DNA of 64,000 bases from Comamonas testosteroni (GCF_030505195.1 NZ_CP129672.1:1922001-1986000), one strand, 5' to 3'; positions 50,668 through 60,422 are shown, counted from the first letter of the stretch. Notes: generated by a model not told the origin, from the letters alone. Numbers and translations are program-made.

Positions 50668-51696
50668 TTAGTCGATATGCGCGCCGGAGTCCTTGACCAC
50701 CTGCTTCCAGTACGCCAGCTCGGCCGGCAGCATGGCCTTGAAGCTTTGCGGCGTGGACTCCACGCGCTCGGCACCCAGAGTCTTGAGGCGCTCGGCCATC
50801 TCGGGCCTGTCCAGCACGGTCTTGACGGCCTGATAAAGCCTGTCCACCACCGGCTGCGGCGTACCGGCCGGTGCAAACAAGCCGTACCAGCTGGTCACGG
50901 CCAGGCCCTTGCCCAGCACGGGAATCTCGGGCGCCAGCGACGTGGGCCTGTCGGAGGCCACGCCCAGCACGCGCAGCTTGCCGCTGCTGACAAATGGCAT
51001 CACGCCGGGAAAGCTGCCGAAGGTCACCGGCAACTGGCCGGCCACCACATCGGTGGCGGCGGCCGACGCCCCCTTGTAAGGCACATGCAGCAGGCTCACG
51101 TTCTTCTGCTTTTTCAGCATCTCGCCCAGCAGATGGTTGAGCGTGCCGTTGCCGGCAGAAGCGTATTCCACCTTGCCCGGATGCGCCTTGGCATAGGCCA
51201 CCAGTTCGTCCAGATTTCTGGCCGGAAAGTTCGGATTCACCACCAGCAGATAAGGCGCGACGGCCAGCTGCATCACGGCAGTGAAATCCTTGATGGGATC
51301 GAACGGCACCTTGGAATAAAGCGCCGGATTGCTGGTGTAGGCGCTTTGTGCCGTGACCAGAAAGGTGTAGCCGTCGGCCGCGCTGCGCGCCACCTGGCCC
51401 GTGCCCAGATTGCCGTTGGCACCGGCGCGGTTTTCCACGATGACGGGCTGGCCCAGCGAATTCTCCAGCCCCTGGGCCACGGCACGCGCAATCACATCGT
51501 TGGCACCGCCCGGTGCCTGGGGCACGACAAAGGTAATCGGCTTGGCAGGCCAGTTGCCGGCCTGCGCCAGTGCTTGCGTCAGAGGAGCCGCCACCACGGC
51601 AGCCACCGCCGCCAGCAGCAGCGAGCGGCGTTGGTTTGCAGAGATAAAAACAGCGTCTCGCGCCATCTCGGTGCGCGCAGCTTCTTCAAACTTCAT
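50668..51696 (-). CDS. Bug-family (TctC-like) periplasmic binding protein
   Basis: 342-residue binding protein of the tripartite tricarboxylate transporter family, hugely expanded in Comamonadaceae and Bordetella. A signal sequence of about 45 residues ends ALAQA. Core segments include PITFVVPQAPGGANDVIARAVAQGLENSLGQPVIVENRAGANGNLGTGQVARSAADGYTFL and HVPYKGASAAATDVVAGQ. It binds a carboxylate or similar small molecule. No TctA/TctB membrane genes lie nearby, which is normal for this family. ATG 51666 (MARDAV) is an alternative start. Confidence 0.9.
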   Translation of the reverse strand: MKFEEAARTEMARDAVFISANQRRSLLLAAVAAVVAAPLTQALAQAGNWPAKPITFVVPQAPGGANDVIARAVAQGLENSLGQPVIVENRAGANGNLGTGQVARSAADGYTFLVTAQSAYTSNPALYSKVPFDPIKDFTAVMQLAVAPYLLVVNPNFPARNLDELVAYAKAHPGKVEYASAGNGTLNHLLGEMLKKQKNVSLLHVPYKGASAAATDVVAGQLPVTFGSFPGVMPFVSSGKLRVLGVASDRPTSLAPEIPVLGKGLAVTSWYGLFAPAGTPQPVVDRLYQAVKTVLDRPEMAERLKTLGAERVESTPQSFKAMLPAELAYWKQVVKDSGAHID

Positions 51697-51891
51697 GGCA
51701 ATCACTTTCTGTGGTCGTGGACATGGACGCTGCCAGCCCACCCTGCCGGCCTGCCGTTCCATGCAACAGGCCATTGTTGCATCGCTGGCCGGGCGGCTGC
51801 AGCCGCACTCCCGCTTCGGCCATCGTCTTTGATAGGGGCAGCCTCCTGCAAATGCCGTGCCCCCAAGCCTGGCCGCAGCGGGATGCTCTCT

Positions 51892-54765
51892 TCACAGCAG
51901 CACCAGCCCCGGCGGCAGGCTGTCGCCCAGACTGCGCTTGTGATCTTCAGCTTCCATCTGCACCACCTGCTCGACCATGCTGATCCAGCGCTGGGGCGCG
52001 CCGGAGTCACGCATTTTTTCCAGTACCTGGGCACGTATCTCGTCGGGCAGGTCACGCGCGCGGTCGCCCGTCATGCGGGCCATCTGCACGGCGGCAAACA
52101 TCGCGGTTTCGTTCTTGCGCCAGTCCTGCGCCAGTGTGGCGTTCAGGAACTCCAGCGCCGCCTCGGGCGGCATCACCAAATGGGCGTTCGCGGCCAGCGA
52201 TTGGCGTGCCGCCAGGCGGCCTATGGCCCACCAGGTCTGCACGGTTTCATCCTCGCGCCTGAGGCGCTGCAGCATCCACTGCCCCATTTCCTGGCGGTAC
52301 TGCCAGGGCACGGCCTCCATGGCCGCGAACAGGCGCAGCATGTCGTCATAGCTGCCATGGCTGGATTTACCGCGCGCGTTCTGCTGCACGGCCTTGTGCA
52401 TATGGCCGGCCACGTCTTCGAGCAGCTCCATCTGTCGGGCCTCGTTCAGACCCGCTGCCACGCGGCGCCAGAACACCCACCACTCCGTCCAGTTGGCGGC
52501 CTCTTTGGCATGACCCAGTCCCTGGCCATACAAGGCCCAGACCTGGTCTATGCGCCAGCCATCGAGCTGCGCTCCCACGCCGGGACGCAGACACCAGCCG
52601 GCAAGGTTGAACCAGACGCGCTCATGGTCGGCCGTGCGGCGGCGGCGCCTGGCACGGGCCAGCAGCGCATCGAACAGGGCACGCAGCAGGCCCAGCTCCC
52701 AGCCCTCGCGCGGGCCGAGGACTCTTTCGAGCGACTGGCGCAGCTGGCGCACTTCCCGAGCCGTCACCTCCTGCGCCTGCGTGCCGAAGATGCGATCCAC
52801 CAGCGCCACGGCTTCGGGCAGCCTGTCTGCCAAAGAGCTGGACTGTTTGGGGCCTTCAGCGCTTTGCGCATCTGCGTTGTCAGCTATTGATTCAGAAGCC
52901 GCTGCACCGCGCACGGCAAAGGGCAGCAACCAGGACTGGCCCGCATCCTGCGCGGCGACGCAGCGCACTTCCAGCGTGCCGACCTCGCTCATGCACGCTT
53001 GCAGCTGCACCTCGACCTGGGCAGCAGAGCGGCCTTCGGGCACAGGCAGAACGGTGGCCAGCGGCGGCAGCTCCACCCAGCCATCGCCGCTCAAAGGTGC
53101 AATCTGGCCGGCCTGCGCGGGCGCTTGGCTCTGGCTGTTGGCCAGCAAATTGAAGCGCACGGCCTGGCCCAGCTTGAGCGCAAAACGCCGGCCAGAGAGC
53201 ACCATGCGCACGCCCTCTTGCGTGCCACGCGGCAGCAGACACAGGCCTTGCGGAGCCTCGCCCTTCTTGCCCGGCAGCAGCAACCAGTAGCTGCGAGCCG
53301 AACCGCCGCCAATGTGTGGCACCACGGGTTTGACCGTTTCCGAAGCCTGCCCAGCCGGTGCTTCAGGCGGATTGGGCGCAGCAATCTGAGCCACCGCCAG
53401 CTCGGCCTGATGGCGTGCCAGCCCGTAGGCTGCCGCACCGCGCGCCACGGCCCAGTCCGGGTGCGGATTGTGCAGCACACGCACCGGGCTGCCGCGCCAG
53501 CGGCCAAGCAGCTCCGTCAGACGCTGCACCATGGCATGGGCGTGGAACACGCCGCCGTTGAGCAACACGGTATCGGGCAGCCCCCCGCTTGCATGCTGAC
53601 CGAGAAATTGCGCCAGATGACGGCTGATGGCCGCATCGGCCGGATAGGGCAGACCAAAGCCGCGCAGCGCGCCCTGCCGCCTGGCGGGCATATCGCTGAT
53701 CTGCGCGACCGGCAAAAAGCCGTCGACCACCGACTGGCGCACCTGCTCGCGGGTCAGCGTGACGCTCTGGCTTGCCGCCAGCAGCTTGCTGCCGCCGCCC
53801 AGCAAGGTGATGCCGATCTGCTCGGGCGCGTTCTGCGCCAGAAGCTGCTCCTTGGCCGTGCGGCAGCGCTGCACCAGCTGGGCAAAGCGCTGCAGGGACA
53901 GCCTCTGGCCCTGCGCTTCGGCCTTGGCCGCAAACGCCGTCTCAAGCTGATGGGCCAGCGCCAGATCCATGTTGTCGCCGCCCAGCATCAGGTGCTCGCC
54001 GACGGCCGTGCGCGTCAGCGTGGGCAGGCCGCCGTCGGGCGCTGCATCCACTCGGATCAGCGTCAGATCGGTAGTCCCCCCGCCCACATCCACCACCAGC
54101 ACCAGCCGGCTGTCCGCCAGTTGCGCCGCCAGCCCATTACCCTGCAGCACCAGCCAGTCGTGAAACGCGGCCTTGGGCTCCTCCAGCAGCTGCACGCGCG
54201 GCAGACCTGCCATCTGCGCGGCCTCCAGCGTCAGCGCACGCGCGCCCTCGTCAAATGAAGCAGGTACCGTCAGCACCACGCTTTGCTGGTGCAGCGGCGC
54301 TTCGGGATGCGCTTGGTCCCATGCTGCTCGCACATGGGCCAGGTAGGAGCTTGAGGCCGCCAGCGGCGATATCTTGGCCACGTCCTCGCCAGCCCCCCAG
54401 GGCAGGATGGCGGCCGTGCGATCCACGCCGGTATGCGAGAGCCAGCTTTTGGCACTGGCCACCAGCCGTCCCGGCACGGCAGCCCCCAGATCTCGCGCCC
54501 AGCGGCCTATGACGGCAGGCGCAGCTTCATCCGCGCCCTGCGGCGGCCAGGGCTGCTGCCAGGCCTCGCCCAGCTCGCCCTTTGCCGCCTGGTAACGCAC
54601 CGAAGGCAGCAGAGGCTGGGCCACAAGCTCGCCAGCCGTGGTGCGCTGCGGAATATCGAGCAGCGCGATATCGCTTGTCGCACCGTCCAGCGCAACGCTT
54701 GCCACGACCGTGTGACTGGTGCCCAGGTCGATGCCGACGGCGTGGGTGGGGCGAGATGGATGCAT
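51892..54765 (-). CDS. Large Hsp70-family protein, extended C-terminus
   Basis: 957-residue Hsp70 relative. The ATPase domain is recognisable: GIDLGTSHT (about residues 10-18), VVDVGGGTTDLTL (near 220) and GGDNMDLAL. No DnaK-type substrate domain or EEVD-like end follows. The C-terminal half (about 560-957) is of the type annotated DUF3731 in Hsp70-like proteins. It differs from DnaK in length and end and is more like the YegD/HscC-type outgroup. A second Hsp70 and a DUF2760 protein lie upstream. Client and role are unknown. Confidence 0.88.
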   Translation of the reverse strand: MHPSRPTHAVGIDLGTSHTVVASVALDGATSDIALLDIPQRTTAGELVAQPLLPSVRYQAAKGELGEAWQQPWPPQGADEAAPAVIGRWARDLGAAVPGRLVASAKSWLSHTGVDRTAAILPWGAGEDVAKISPLAASSSYLAHVRAAWDQAHPEAPLHQQSVVLTVPASFDEGARALTLEAAQMAGLPRVQLLEEPKAAFHDWLVLQGNGLAAQLADSRLVLVVDVGGGTTDLTLIRVDAAPDGGLPTLTRTAVGEHLMLGGDNMDLALAHQLETAFAAKAEAQGQRLSLQRFAQLVQRCRTAKEQLLAQNAPEQIGITLLGGGSKLLAASQSVTLTREQVRQSVVDGFLPVAQISDMPARRQGALRGFGLPYPADAAISRHLAQFLGQHASGGLPDTVLLNGGVFHAHAMVQRLTELLGRWRGSPVRVLHNPHPDWAVARGAAAYGLARHQAELAVAQIAAPNPPEAPAGQASETVKPVVPHIGGGSARSYWLLLPGKKGEAPQGLCLLPRGTQEGVRMVLSGRRFALKLGQAVRFNLLANSQSQAPAQAGQIAPLSGDGWVELPPLATVLPVPEGRSAAQVEVQLQACMSEVGTLEVRCVAAQDAGQSWLLPFAVRGAAASESIADNADAQSAEGPKQSSSLADRLPEAVALVDRIFGTQAQEVTAREVRQLRQSLERVLGPREGWELGLLRALFDALLARARRRRRTADHERVWFNLAGWCLRPGVGAQLDGWRIDQVWALYGQGLGHAKEAANWTEWWVFWRRVAAGLNEARQMELLEDVAGHMHKAVQQNARGKSSHGSYDDMLRLFAAMEAVPWQYRQEMGQWMLQRLRREDETVQTWWAIGRLAARQSLAANAHLVMPPEAALEFLNATLAQDWRKNETAMFAAVQMARMTGDRARDLPDEIRAQVLEKMRDSGAPQRWISMVEQVVQMEAEDHKRSLGDSLPPGLVLL

Positions 54766-54961
54766 GGGCTGAGACAAAGACACGTAAAACTCTGTCGCCG
54801 ATCGTAACAAGAGCCGGATGCCCGAACCGCCTGCCGGGATGAGCCGCTGCCGCGACGACAACTGTCCAATGCAGTGCACGGTGGCTGGCACGGGATTTGC
54901 CTTGTTACCAGCGCGCAGGTTCGCGCAAGTTTCATAGCAAAGATCGAAGGCTAGTCGCTAC

Positions 54962-55993
54962 ATGCCAGTCAAAACAACAACGGTGTCTCGTGTCCTCCTC
55001 GCCGCTTTGGCCTCCGCCGGAGCTTGCGCCGCTCTCGCACAGAGCAGCGTTCAGATCTATGGCCGCCTCAACACCTCACTCGAGCATCAGAAGGTTGGAG
55101 GCAGCACCCTGACCGGTCTCTTCAACAACAACTCGCGCTTTGGCTTTGTGGGCAGCGAAGACCTGGGCGGCGGCCTCAAGGCCGGCTTCCAGCTCGAATC
55201 CGGCTTTGAGTCCGACACCGGTGCCGGCACCGGCAGCACCGGCGCCCTGGCCTTTCAACGTCAAAGCGAAGTCAACCTCTCGGGCAGTCTGGGCAAGCTG
55301 CGCCTGGGCCGTTTTGGTGCTGCCACCTATTTCGGCATTGCAGACTATGGTGCACTGGATGAGCCCAACCACGACACCGGCTCCATCGCCGATGCGCTCT
55401 ACGACTACGTCATGCGCAACACCAACAAGATCGCCTACCGCAGCCCTGTGCTGGCCGGACTGACATTGGAAGCTCAGGCATCGCTACACGAAAAGACGAC
55501 AGGCTCCGTGCAAAAGAACGGTTACGACCTCTATGCCAACTGGGAACGCGGCCCGTTGGCCCTGGGTGCGGGCTTTACCCAGCTGGGTGACGACAGGCAG
55601 TTTGCCCTGCGCGGCCACTACCTCTGGAATGCGCTGCAGGTCGGTGCCTACTACCAGCGCTCGGACAACGGCTCGGGCTCGCTGTGCGGCAATGGCGGTG
55701 CCGGTTGCGGCACGCGAGACGCTGCGCGCGTGACTGCGGTCTACCGGGCCGGCGCTTCGGAGCTTGCCCTTGGCTACGGCTGGGCCAGCCGATGGAGCCA
55801 TGTGCCCGGCAGCAGCGCGCGCCAGTGGATTCTTGGCTACAACCACCACCTGAGCAAACGCACCAAGCTCTATGCGGCCTACACGCGCATCGACAACGGA
55901 TCCGGCGTGGCCTATGGCTATAACTTCAAGGGTGGCGTGGGCTACGGGCAAGATGCCAGCAGCCTGAGCGTGGGTCTGCGCCACGCGTTCTAG
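54962..55993 (+). CDS. Gram-negative porin
   Basis: 343-residue trimeric porin of the betaproteobacterial OmpC/Omp32 type. A signal peptide of about 26 residues ends ALAQ, then SSVQIYGRLNTSLEH starts strand 1. Characteristic elements are NNNSRFGFVGSEDLGGGLKAGFQLESGF and the terminal Phe (LSVGLRHAF) needed for outer-membrane assembly. A Cys pair (SLCGNGGAGCGTRD) in a loop may form a disulphide. It lies on the plus strand between the two minus-strand Hsp70 genes, so it divides what is usually a compact cluster. Confidence 0.93.
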   Translation: MPVKTTTVSRVLLAALASAGACAALAQSSVQIYGRLNTSLEHQKVGGSTLTGLFNNNSRFGFVGSEDLGGGLKAGFQLESGFESDTGAGTGSTGALAFQRQSEVNLSGSLGKLRLGRFGAATYFGIADYGALDEPNHDTGSIADALYDYVMRNTNKIAYRSPVLAGLTLEAQASLHEKTTGSVQKNGYDLYANWERGPLALGAGFTQLGDDRQFALRGHYLWNALQVGAYYQRSDNGSGSLCGNGGAGCGTRDAARVTAVYRAGASELALGYGWASRWSHVPGSSARQWILGYNHHLSKRTKLYAAYTRIDNGSGVAYGYNFKGGVGYGQDASSLSVGLRHAF

Positions 55994-56203
55994 AGCTCTG
56001 CTTGAGTGGCGGGCGCGTGCCATGTTGCTGGTGGGCGTGGCGCGCGCCCTGCTTCCTCAAAAAAAATGAGCTGATCGCGCTTTCCGTGATTGGGCTGGAG
56101 GCTGATCTGGCTTGAAGTCCCTGTATCAGATCGCTGCTGCCACGGGCTTGCTGGGGCGACATGCCTTGATCAGGGGCTGAAATGCAGCCGCAAACTCCAG
56201 TAG

Positions 56204-56280
56204 GACTTACGCAAACAAGAATGCGACAAAGGCCTGCCTGCAGAGGCAGTCGTCTTGCCTGAACCCGTTCTGCGCAAGTC
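56204..56280. repeat. 77-bp palindromic element, copy 2
   Basis: Same length and order as 50107-50183: GACTTACGCAAA at the left end, CCTGAACCCGTT inside, right end TCTGCGCAAGTC with two changes from the perfect dyad. The internal hairpin is CCTGCCTGCAGAGGCAG. Confidence 0.85.
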
Positions 56281-56291
56281 GTGTCCAGAAC

Positions 56292-56336
56292 AAAAAAAGC
56301 CCGCCAGCCAACCGGCCAGCGGGCTTTCGCCGTCAA
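56292..56336 (-). terminator. Intrinsic terminator after the 56351 Hsp70 gene
   Basis: On the minus strand AAAGCCCGC pairs with GCGGGCTTT across a GC-rich inner part (TGGCCGG...), followed by TTTT. Confidence 0.85.
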
Positions 56337-56350
56337 GCAACTCAGCGGCC

Positions 56351-58330
56351 TTACTCGGCAGCCTCCGCAGAGGTTTCCGCGCGCACATCGAATTCCACTT
56401 TCCAGCGCTCGCTTCCGCCCACGGGCACGGCATTGAGCTCCAGGGTGCCGATATCGGTCACGCGCGCCGCCAGGGTCACGGGCACCACCTCACCGGCCGC
56501 GCGGCCGGCAGCGGGCAGATTCAGCTCGATCTCCTGCAGCTCCACCAGCTCTTCGGGCGACCAGAAGTCCAGCATGGTGCCGACCTGGTCGGTGCGGCGC
56601 ACGGACGAGCCGAAGAAGCGCAGACGCACGGGCTCGCCCACGACCAGGCCGAACTCTTCGTCAGGCAGAGCGACTTCGGTGCCCTCTTCCATGCCGAACG
56701 GTGCCAGGCACAGGGCGGACAGGGGCGGCTCCATGCCGGGGATCGCGGGCATATTGCTCTCCACGCCCACGTAATAGGACTGGGCCGTGCCGCCGCGAAT
56801 GCGCACGCCACGGCCGCTGTTGGCGATATGGCCGTAATAGGCCGCGCCGCGCGCCACGGCCAGATCGAGGTTGGCGCCGTCCAGCAGTCGCGCAGGCTCG
56901 CAGGCCTCGTCGTCCAGCCAGCCGTTGATGACTTCCAGGATGCGCTGCTCGATCTGGGGCGCCTTGAGCACGCCGCCGTTGAACAAAATGGCCGTGGGGT
57001 GCAGAAAAGTCGAGCCTTCGACCTGCTCACCGTTCAGACCGTCAATCTCGGCCAGCGCATTGACCTGGCGGCTCAGAAAGGCCGCCAGATGGCGCGTGAC
57101 GGCCGCATCCTGCGCATAGGGCAGGCCCAGCTGCGTGAGCGCGCCGCGCGCGCGGCTCTTGGGCTTGTCGCTGACGGCCACCTTGGGGAAAAAGCCCTCG
57201 ACCAGCATGGCCAGCACTTCGTCGCGCGTCACTTCGGTGCGAATGCTGCCGCCGATGAGCTTGCTGCCCCGGCTGGGCACGACCACGGGCACGGCCTGCA
57301 AGTTGGCGTCAGCCAGCAATTGCTCCTTGGCAGCGCGGCAGCCATGGGCCAGCGCGCGGGTTTGCCAGGCATCGAGCTGCTTGCCCTCGGCCGCCAGCTT
57401 GCGCGCCACGCCATAGGCCAGGGCCAGATCCATGTTGTCGCCGCCCAGCAGAATGTGCTCGCCCACGGCAATGCGCTGCAGCTCCAGATTGCCTTCGCGC
57501 TCCAGCACGGCGATCAGCGAGAGGTCGGTAGTGCCGCCGCCTACGTCCACGACGAGAATGATGTCGCCATGCTTGACCTGCTTGCGCCACTGGCCGCCGC
57601 TGGCCTGGATCCAGCTGTACAGCGCGGCCTGGGGTTCTTCGAGCAGCGTCAGCTTGGCAAAGCCCGCAGCCTTACAGGCCTCGGCCGTCAGCTCGCGCGC
57701 GGCAGGGTCGAACGATGCCGGGATGGTGACGGTAATGTCCTGCTGGTCGAACGGGGCCTCGGGGTGGGCCTTCTCCCAGGCGCGGCGCAGATGCTCAAGA
57801 TAGCGGGTGGAGGCCGTCAGCGGCGAAATGCGGCTGACCTCCTCCGGTGCATCGGCGGGGAGAATGCCGGCGCGGCGATCGACGCCGGGGTGGCAGAGCC
57901 AGCTCTTGGCACTGCTGACCAGACGGATGGGCGTGGCCGCGCCACGGCTGCGGGCGAATTCGCCGGTGATGAAGTCGCCGGGCGCACCGGGCAGGCTGCG
58001 CTCGGCTTCGGTCAGCTCGCTCTCGTGCGGCAGATAGAGAAAGGACGGCAGCAGGGGCCTGGCCTCGACACTGCCGGGAGCCGTGAGCTGGGGAATGTCC
58101 AGCACGCCCTGCACCACCTTCTCGCCATCGCTGGCGATCTTGTTCACATAAGACAGCGCGCAGTGGGTGGTGCCCAGATCGATGCCGATGCTGTAGCTAG
58201 CGCCGGCAGATGCAGCATCGACTGGGCCAGCAGCGCTGCTTTGCGGCTGAGCGACAGCAGCCACGGAGTCCGCCACGGTAGCGTCCTGGGGGGCCGCACC
58301 CGATGCGGCGATGGAGGCAAACATATTCAT
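56351..58330 (-). CDS. Hsp70-family protein, second copy
   Basis: 659-residue Hsp70 relative. A low-complexity N-terminal stretch of about 46 residues (Ala/Gln/Ser) precedes GIDLGTTHCALS. Further marks are VVDVGGGTTDLSL, GEHILLGGDNMDLAL and the C-terminal beta-rich part. It is clearly a paralogue of the 957-residue protein (shared ISPLTAS, GVDR, FNGGV-type blocks) but ends without the long extension. It starts three bases after the DUF2760 stop, so the two are cotranscribed. It is not DnaK: no EEVD-like tail and no dnaJ or grpE nearby. Confidence 0.9.
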   Translation of the reverse strand: MNMFASIAASGAAPQDATVADSVAAVAQPQSSAAGPVDAASAGASYSIGIDLGTTHCALSYVNKIASDGEKVVQGVLDIPQLTAPGSVEARPLLPSFLYLPHESELTEAERSLPGAPGDFITGEFARSRGAATPIRLVSSAKSWLCHPGVDRRAGILPADAPEEVSRISPLTASTRYLEHLRRAWEKAHPEAPFDQQDITVTIPASFDPAARELTAEACKAAGFAKLTLLEEPQAALYSWIQASGGQWRKQVKHGDIILVVDVGGGTTDLSLIAVLEREGNLELQRIAVGEHILLGGDNMDLALAYGVARKLAAEGKQLDAWQTRALAHGCRAAKEQLLADANLQAVPVVVPSRGSKLIGGSIRTEVTRDEVLAMLVEGFFPKVAVSDKPKSRARGALTQLGLPYAQDAAVTRHLAAFLSRQVNALAEIDGLNGEQVEGSTFLHPTAILFNGGVLKAPQIEQRILEVINGWLDDEACEPARLLDGANLDLAVARGAAYYGHIANSGRGVRIRGGTAQSYYVGVESNMPAIPGMEPPLSALCLAPFGMEEGTEVALPDEEFGLVVGEPVRLRFFGSSVRRTDQVGTMLDFWSPEELVELQEIELNLPAAGRAAGEVVPVTLAARVTDIGTLELNAVPVGGSERWKVEFDVRAETSAEAAE

Positions 58331-58333
58331 GGT

Positions 58334-59011
58334 TTACAGCTCCACTTCGGCTTGGGCGATGACCTTGGCGGCCTGAATGTCGGTGAGCTGGGGGAGCCTG
58401 ACCTGAGTCACCAGCCAGCCCCGGTGGGACAGCGTGCCGGTAAACGGTGGCTGGCCGACCACATTGCCCGTCAGTCGCACGGCAGCAGCGTCAAAACCGG
58501 CCTGCAACGTGATGCGTGAGCCTTCGGCTTCGCTGCGCACGGGGGAGAGCGTGAAATGCTCGCGCAGCACCTTGCGGCAGCCTTCATGCACCACGCGCGC
58601 GGCCGCGCCGATTTCGGCATCGGTATAGGGCGCGACATCTTCCTGGATGAAGTCCACAAAACGGGCCTCGCGCTGCATCAGGCCCAGCAGTTGCAGGGCG
58701 GCGCTGTCGGTGGCGACGAGCTTTTCCACCTCGACGGTTTTTTCGATCAGCTTCTCGACCGGAACCTCGACGCGCTTTTCGATGGTCTTTTCCACGATTT
58801 TTTCGACCGGTACTTCGACGCGAACCTCGACGATCTTCTCGACCGGCACTTCCACGCGTACTTCCCTGGGGGCGACGTCGGCGGCAAAAGCCTCACCGGC
58901 GCGCACACGACTCACGTCGGCGGCCAGGCGCGCGTTACCGAGAATGGCAAAGAAACTGCCGATCGCGATGGCGATGCGGCTCAGGAATGAGGGGGGGGTA
59001 TTGGCAGTCAT
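58334..59011 (-). CDS. DUF2760 domain protein
   Basis: 225-residue protein. A short N-terminal hydrophobic segment (FLSRIAIAIGSFFAILGNARLAA) is followed by an extended run of VEVPVEKIVE-type repeats (about residues 50-95) that would form a charged, periodic helix or strand. The DUF2760 domain follows (about 100-225; GLMQREARFVDFIQEDVAPYTDAEIGAAARVVHEGCRKVL). Family members are found beside these Hsp70 relatives, so they probably work together; what they do is unknown. It is the first gene of this minus-strand pair. Confidence 0.88.
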   Translation of the reverse strand: MTANTPPSFLSRIAIAIGSFFAILGNARLAADVSRVRAGEAFAADVAPREVRVEVPVEKIVEVRVEVPVEKIVEKTIEKRVEVPVEKLIEKTVEVEKLVATDSAALQLLGLMQREARFVDFIQEDVAPYTDAEIGAAARVVHEGCRKVLREHFTLSPVRSEAEGSRITLQAGFDAAAVRLTGNVVGQPPFTGTLSHRGWLVTQVRLPQLTDIQAAKVIAQAEVEL

Positions 59012-59476
59012 GGAGTCTGTCTCAAAACAGGTTCACGCATGCAGAGTCATTCTGTGGCGCCCTTGCGAGCTGCGCTGCGCGAACCGAAAACGGAGCCGGA
59101 CCAGGCGGCAGCGACACGGCCGGCCCTGGCGGCACAAGGCTGGACGCGCCGCAAGCGATGCGCGCGGGCCTGTGCAACAGGCGCAGATATTACCCAAAAA
59201 GCCCGGTCTGCCCTGCCGCTATGGCTTTGCCGCGCCGGCTGCCGCGCCCGGACGCGCGCTGCCGGGTCATACGCCGCAAGCATGACCTTCTTCCGTTTCA
59301 TCGTTATGAAGCGGCTGCTATTTGCCCGATAGTTGATGCAGTATCTTGACAAACAGGCCACCCCGGAAACGGGTCTTGCCGATTCATGGGCTGCAGGCAA
59401 TGCGCAGCCCCATGGACGACCGAACAACAACTGCATTGCGTTTTCGATACGCCCACTTCCCGAGGAGACTTCCCCC
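59012..59476. other. Intergenic region before GltI-like gene
   Basis: 465 bases without a convincing gene. On the plus side a TTGACA at 59346 could be a -35 element for the next gene. The open frames here have no recognisable product. Confidence 0.5.
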
Positions 59477-60388
59477 ATGCGCCTGATGACCGCGAACATA
59501 ACGCTGGCATGTACCGCCCTTTTAGCCGCCATGGCCGCCTCCGGCGTCCAGGCCCAGACCGCCCCCGGCGGCACGCTGGAGAAGCTGCAAAAGACCGGCA
59601 AGGTGGTCATAGGCGTGCGCGAAAGCTCGGCCCCCATGGCCTATGCCCTAGGTGCCAACCACCGCTTCACCGGCTACCACGTGGAGTTGTGCGAAAAGGT
59701 GCTGGCCCAGATCGCGCCCAGCGCCAAGATCGAATACATGGCCATCACCGCGCAGAACACCATGCCGCTGGTGCAGAACGGCACGGTGGATCTGGGCTGC
59801 GGCCCCACAACCAACAACCTCAGCCGCCAAAAGCAGGTCTCGTTTGCCGTCACTACCTATGTCAGCCAGGTGCGCATGGCCGTGCGCGCGGACTCGCCCG
59901 TGACCTCGTTCAAGCAGCTGGACGGCAAGACCGTGGCAGCGTCGGCAGGCACCACCGCCGTGCAGCTGCTGCGCAAATACAGTCATGACAACAATGTGAA
60001 GCTGCCGCCCCAGCTGGGCAAGGACCATTTCGAGAGTTTTCTGATGCTGGAGTCCGGCCGCGCTGACGCTTTTGTACTTGACGACAATCTGCTGGCCGGC
60101 GTGATCGCCAACTCCAAGGACCCCAAAGGCTACAGGATCGTGGGCGAGGCGCTGGGATCGGAGCCCATCGCACTGCTGATGCGCAAGGACGATCCCGGCT
60201 TCAAGAAGGCCGTGGACGATGCCCTGGTGCGCATGATGAAGTCCGGCGAAGTGGCGAAGATCTACGACAAATGGTTTATGCAGCCCATTCCGCCCAAGGA
60301 AATGCCGCTGAACCTGCCCATGAGCGAGATGCTCAAGCAGCTGCTGCAGGCGCCCAATGACAAGCCGCTGGAAGCCTACAACAGCTGA
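59477..60388 (+). CDS. Amino acid ABC transporter binding protein, GltI type
   Basis: 303-residue periplasmic binding protein of the polar amino acid family. A signal peptide of about 26 residues ends GVQAQ, then GTLEKLQKTGKVVIGVRESSAPMAY. Further family segments are NGTVDLGCGPTTNN and ADAFVLDDNLL. GltI-type proteins bind glutamate or aspartate. No permease or ATPase gene lies beside it, so it is an orphan binding protein or works with components elsewhere. GAGGAG precedes the chosen ATG. A terminator follows. Confidence 0.9.
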   Translation: MRLMTANITLACTALLAAMAASGVQAQTAPGGTLEKLQKTGKVVIGVRESSAPMAYALGANHRFTGYHVELCEKVLAQIAPSAKIEYMAITAQNTMPLVQNGTVDLGCGPTTNNLSRQKQVSFAVTTYVSQVRMAVRADSPVTSFKQLDGKTVAASAGTTAVQLLRKYSHDNNVKLPPQLGKDHFESFLMLESGRADAFVLDDNLLAGVIANSKDPKGYRIVGEALGSEPIALLMRKDDPGFKKAVDDALVRMMKSGEVAKIYDKWFMQPIPPKEMPLNLPMSEMLKQLLQAPNDKPLEAYNS

Positions 60389-60422
60389 ACCGACCACTGG
60401 AGTGCGCCTGAAGTCATACTTT

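Larger units (their letters stand above)
55994..56350. other. Spacer after porin gene
   Basis: No gene seen. It holds the 77-bp element copy 2 and the Hsp70 terminator (separate entries). Between 56058 and 56130 the text (GAGCTGATCGCGCTTT, GGCTGGAGGCTGATCTGG) looks like a decayed copy of a dispersed repeat. Confidence 0.55.
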
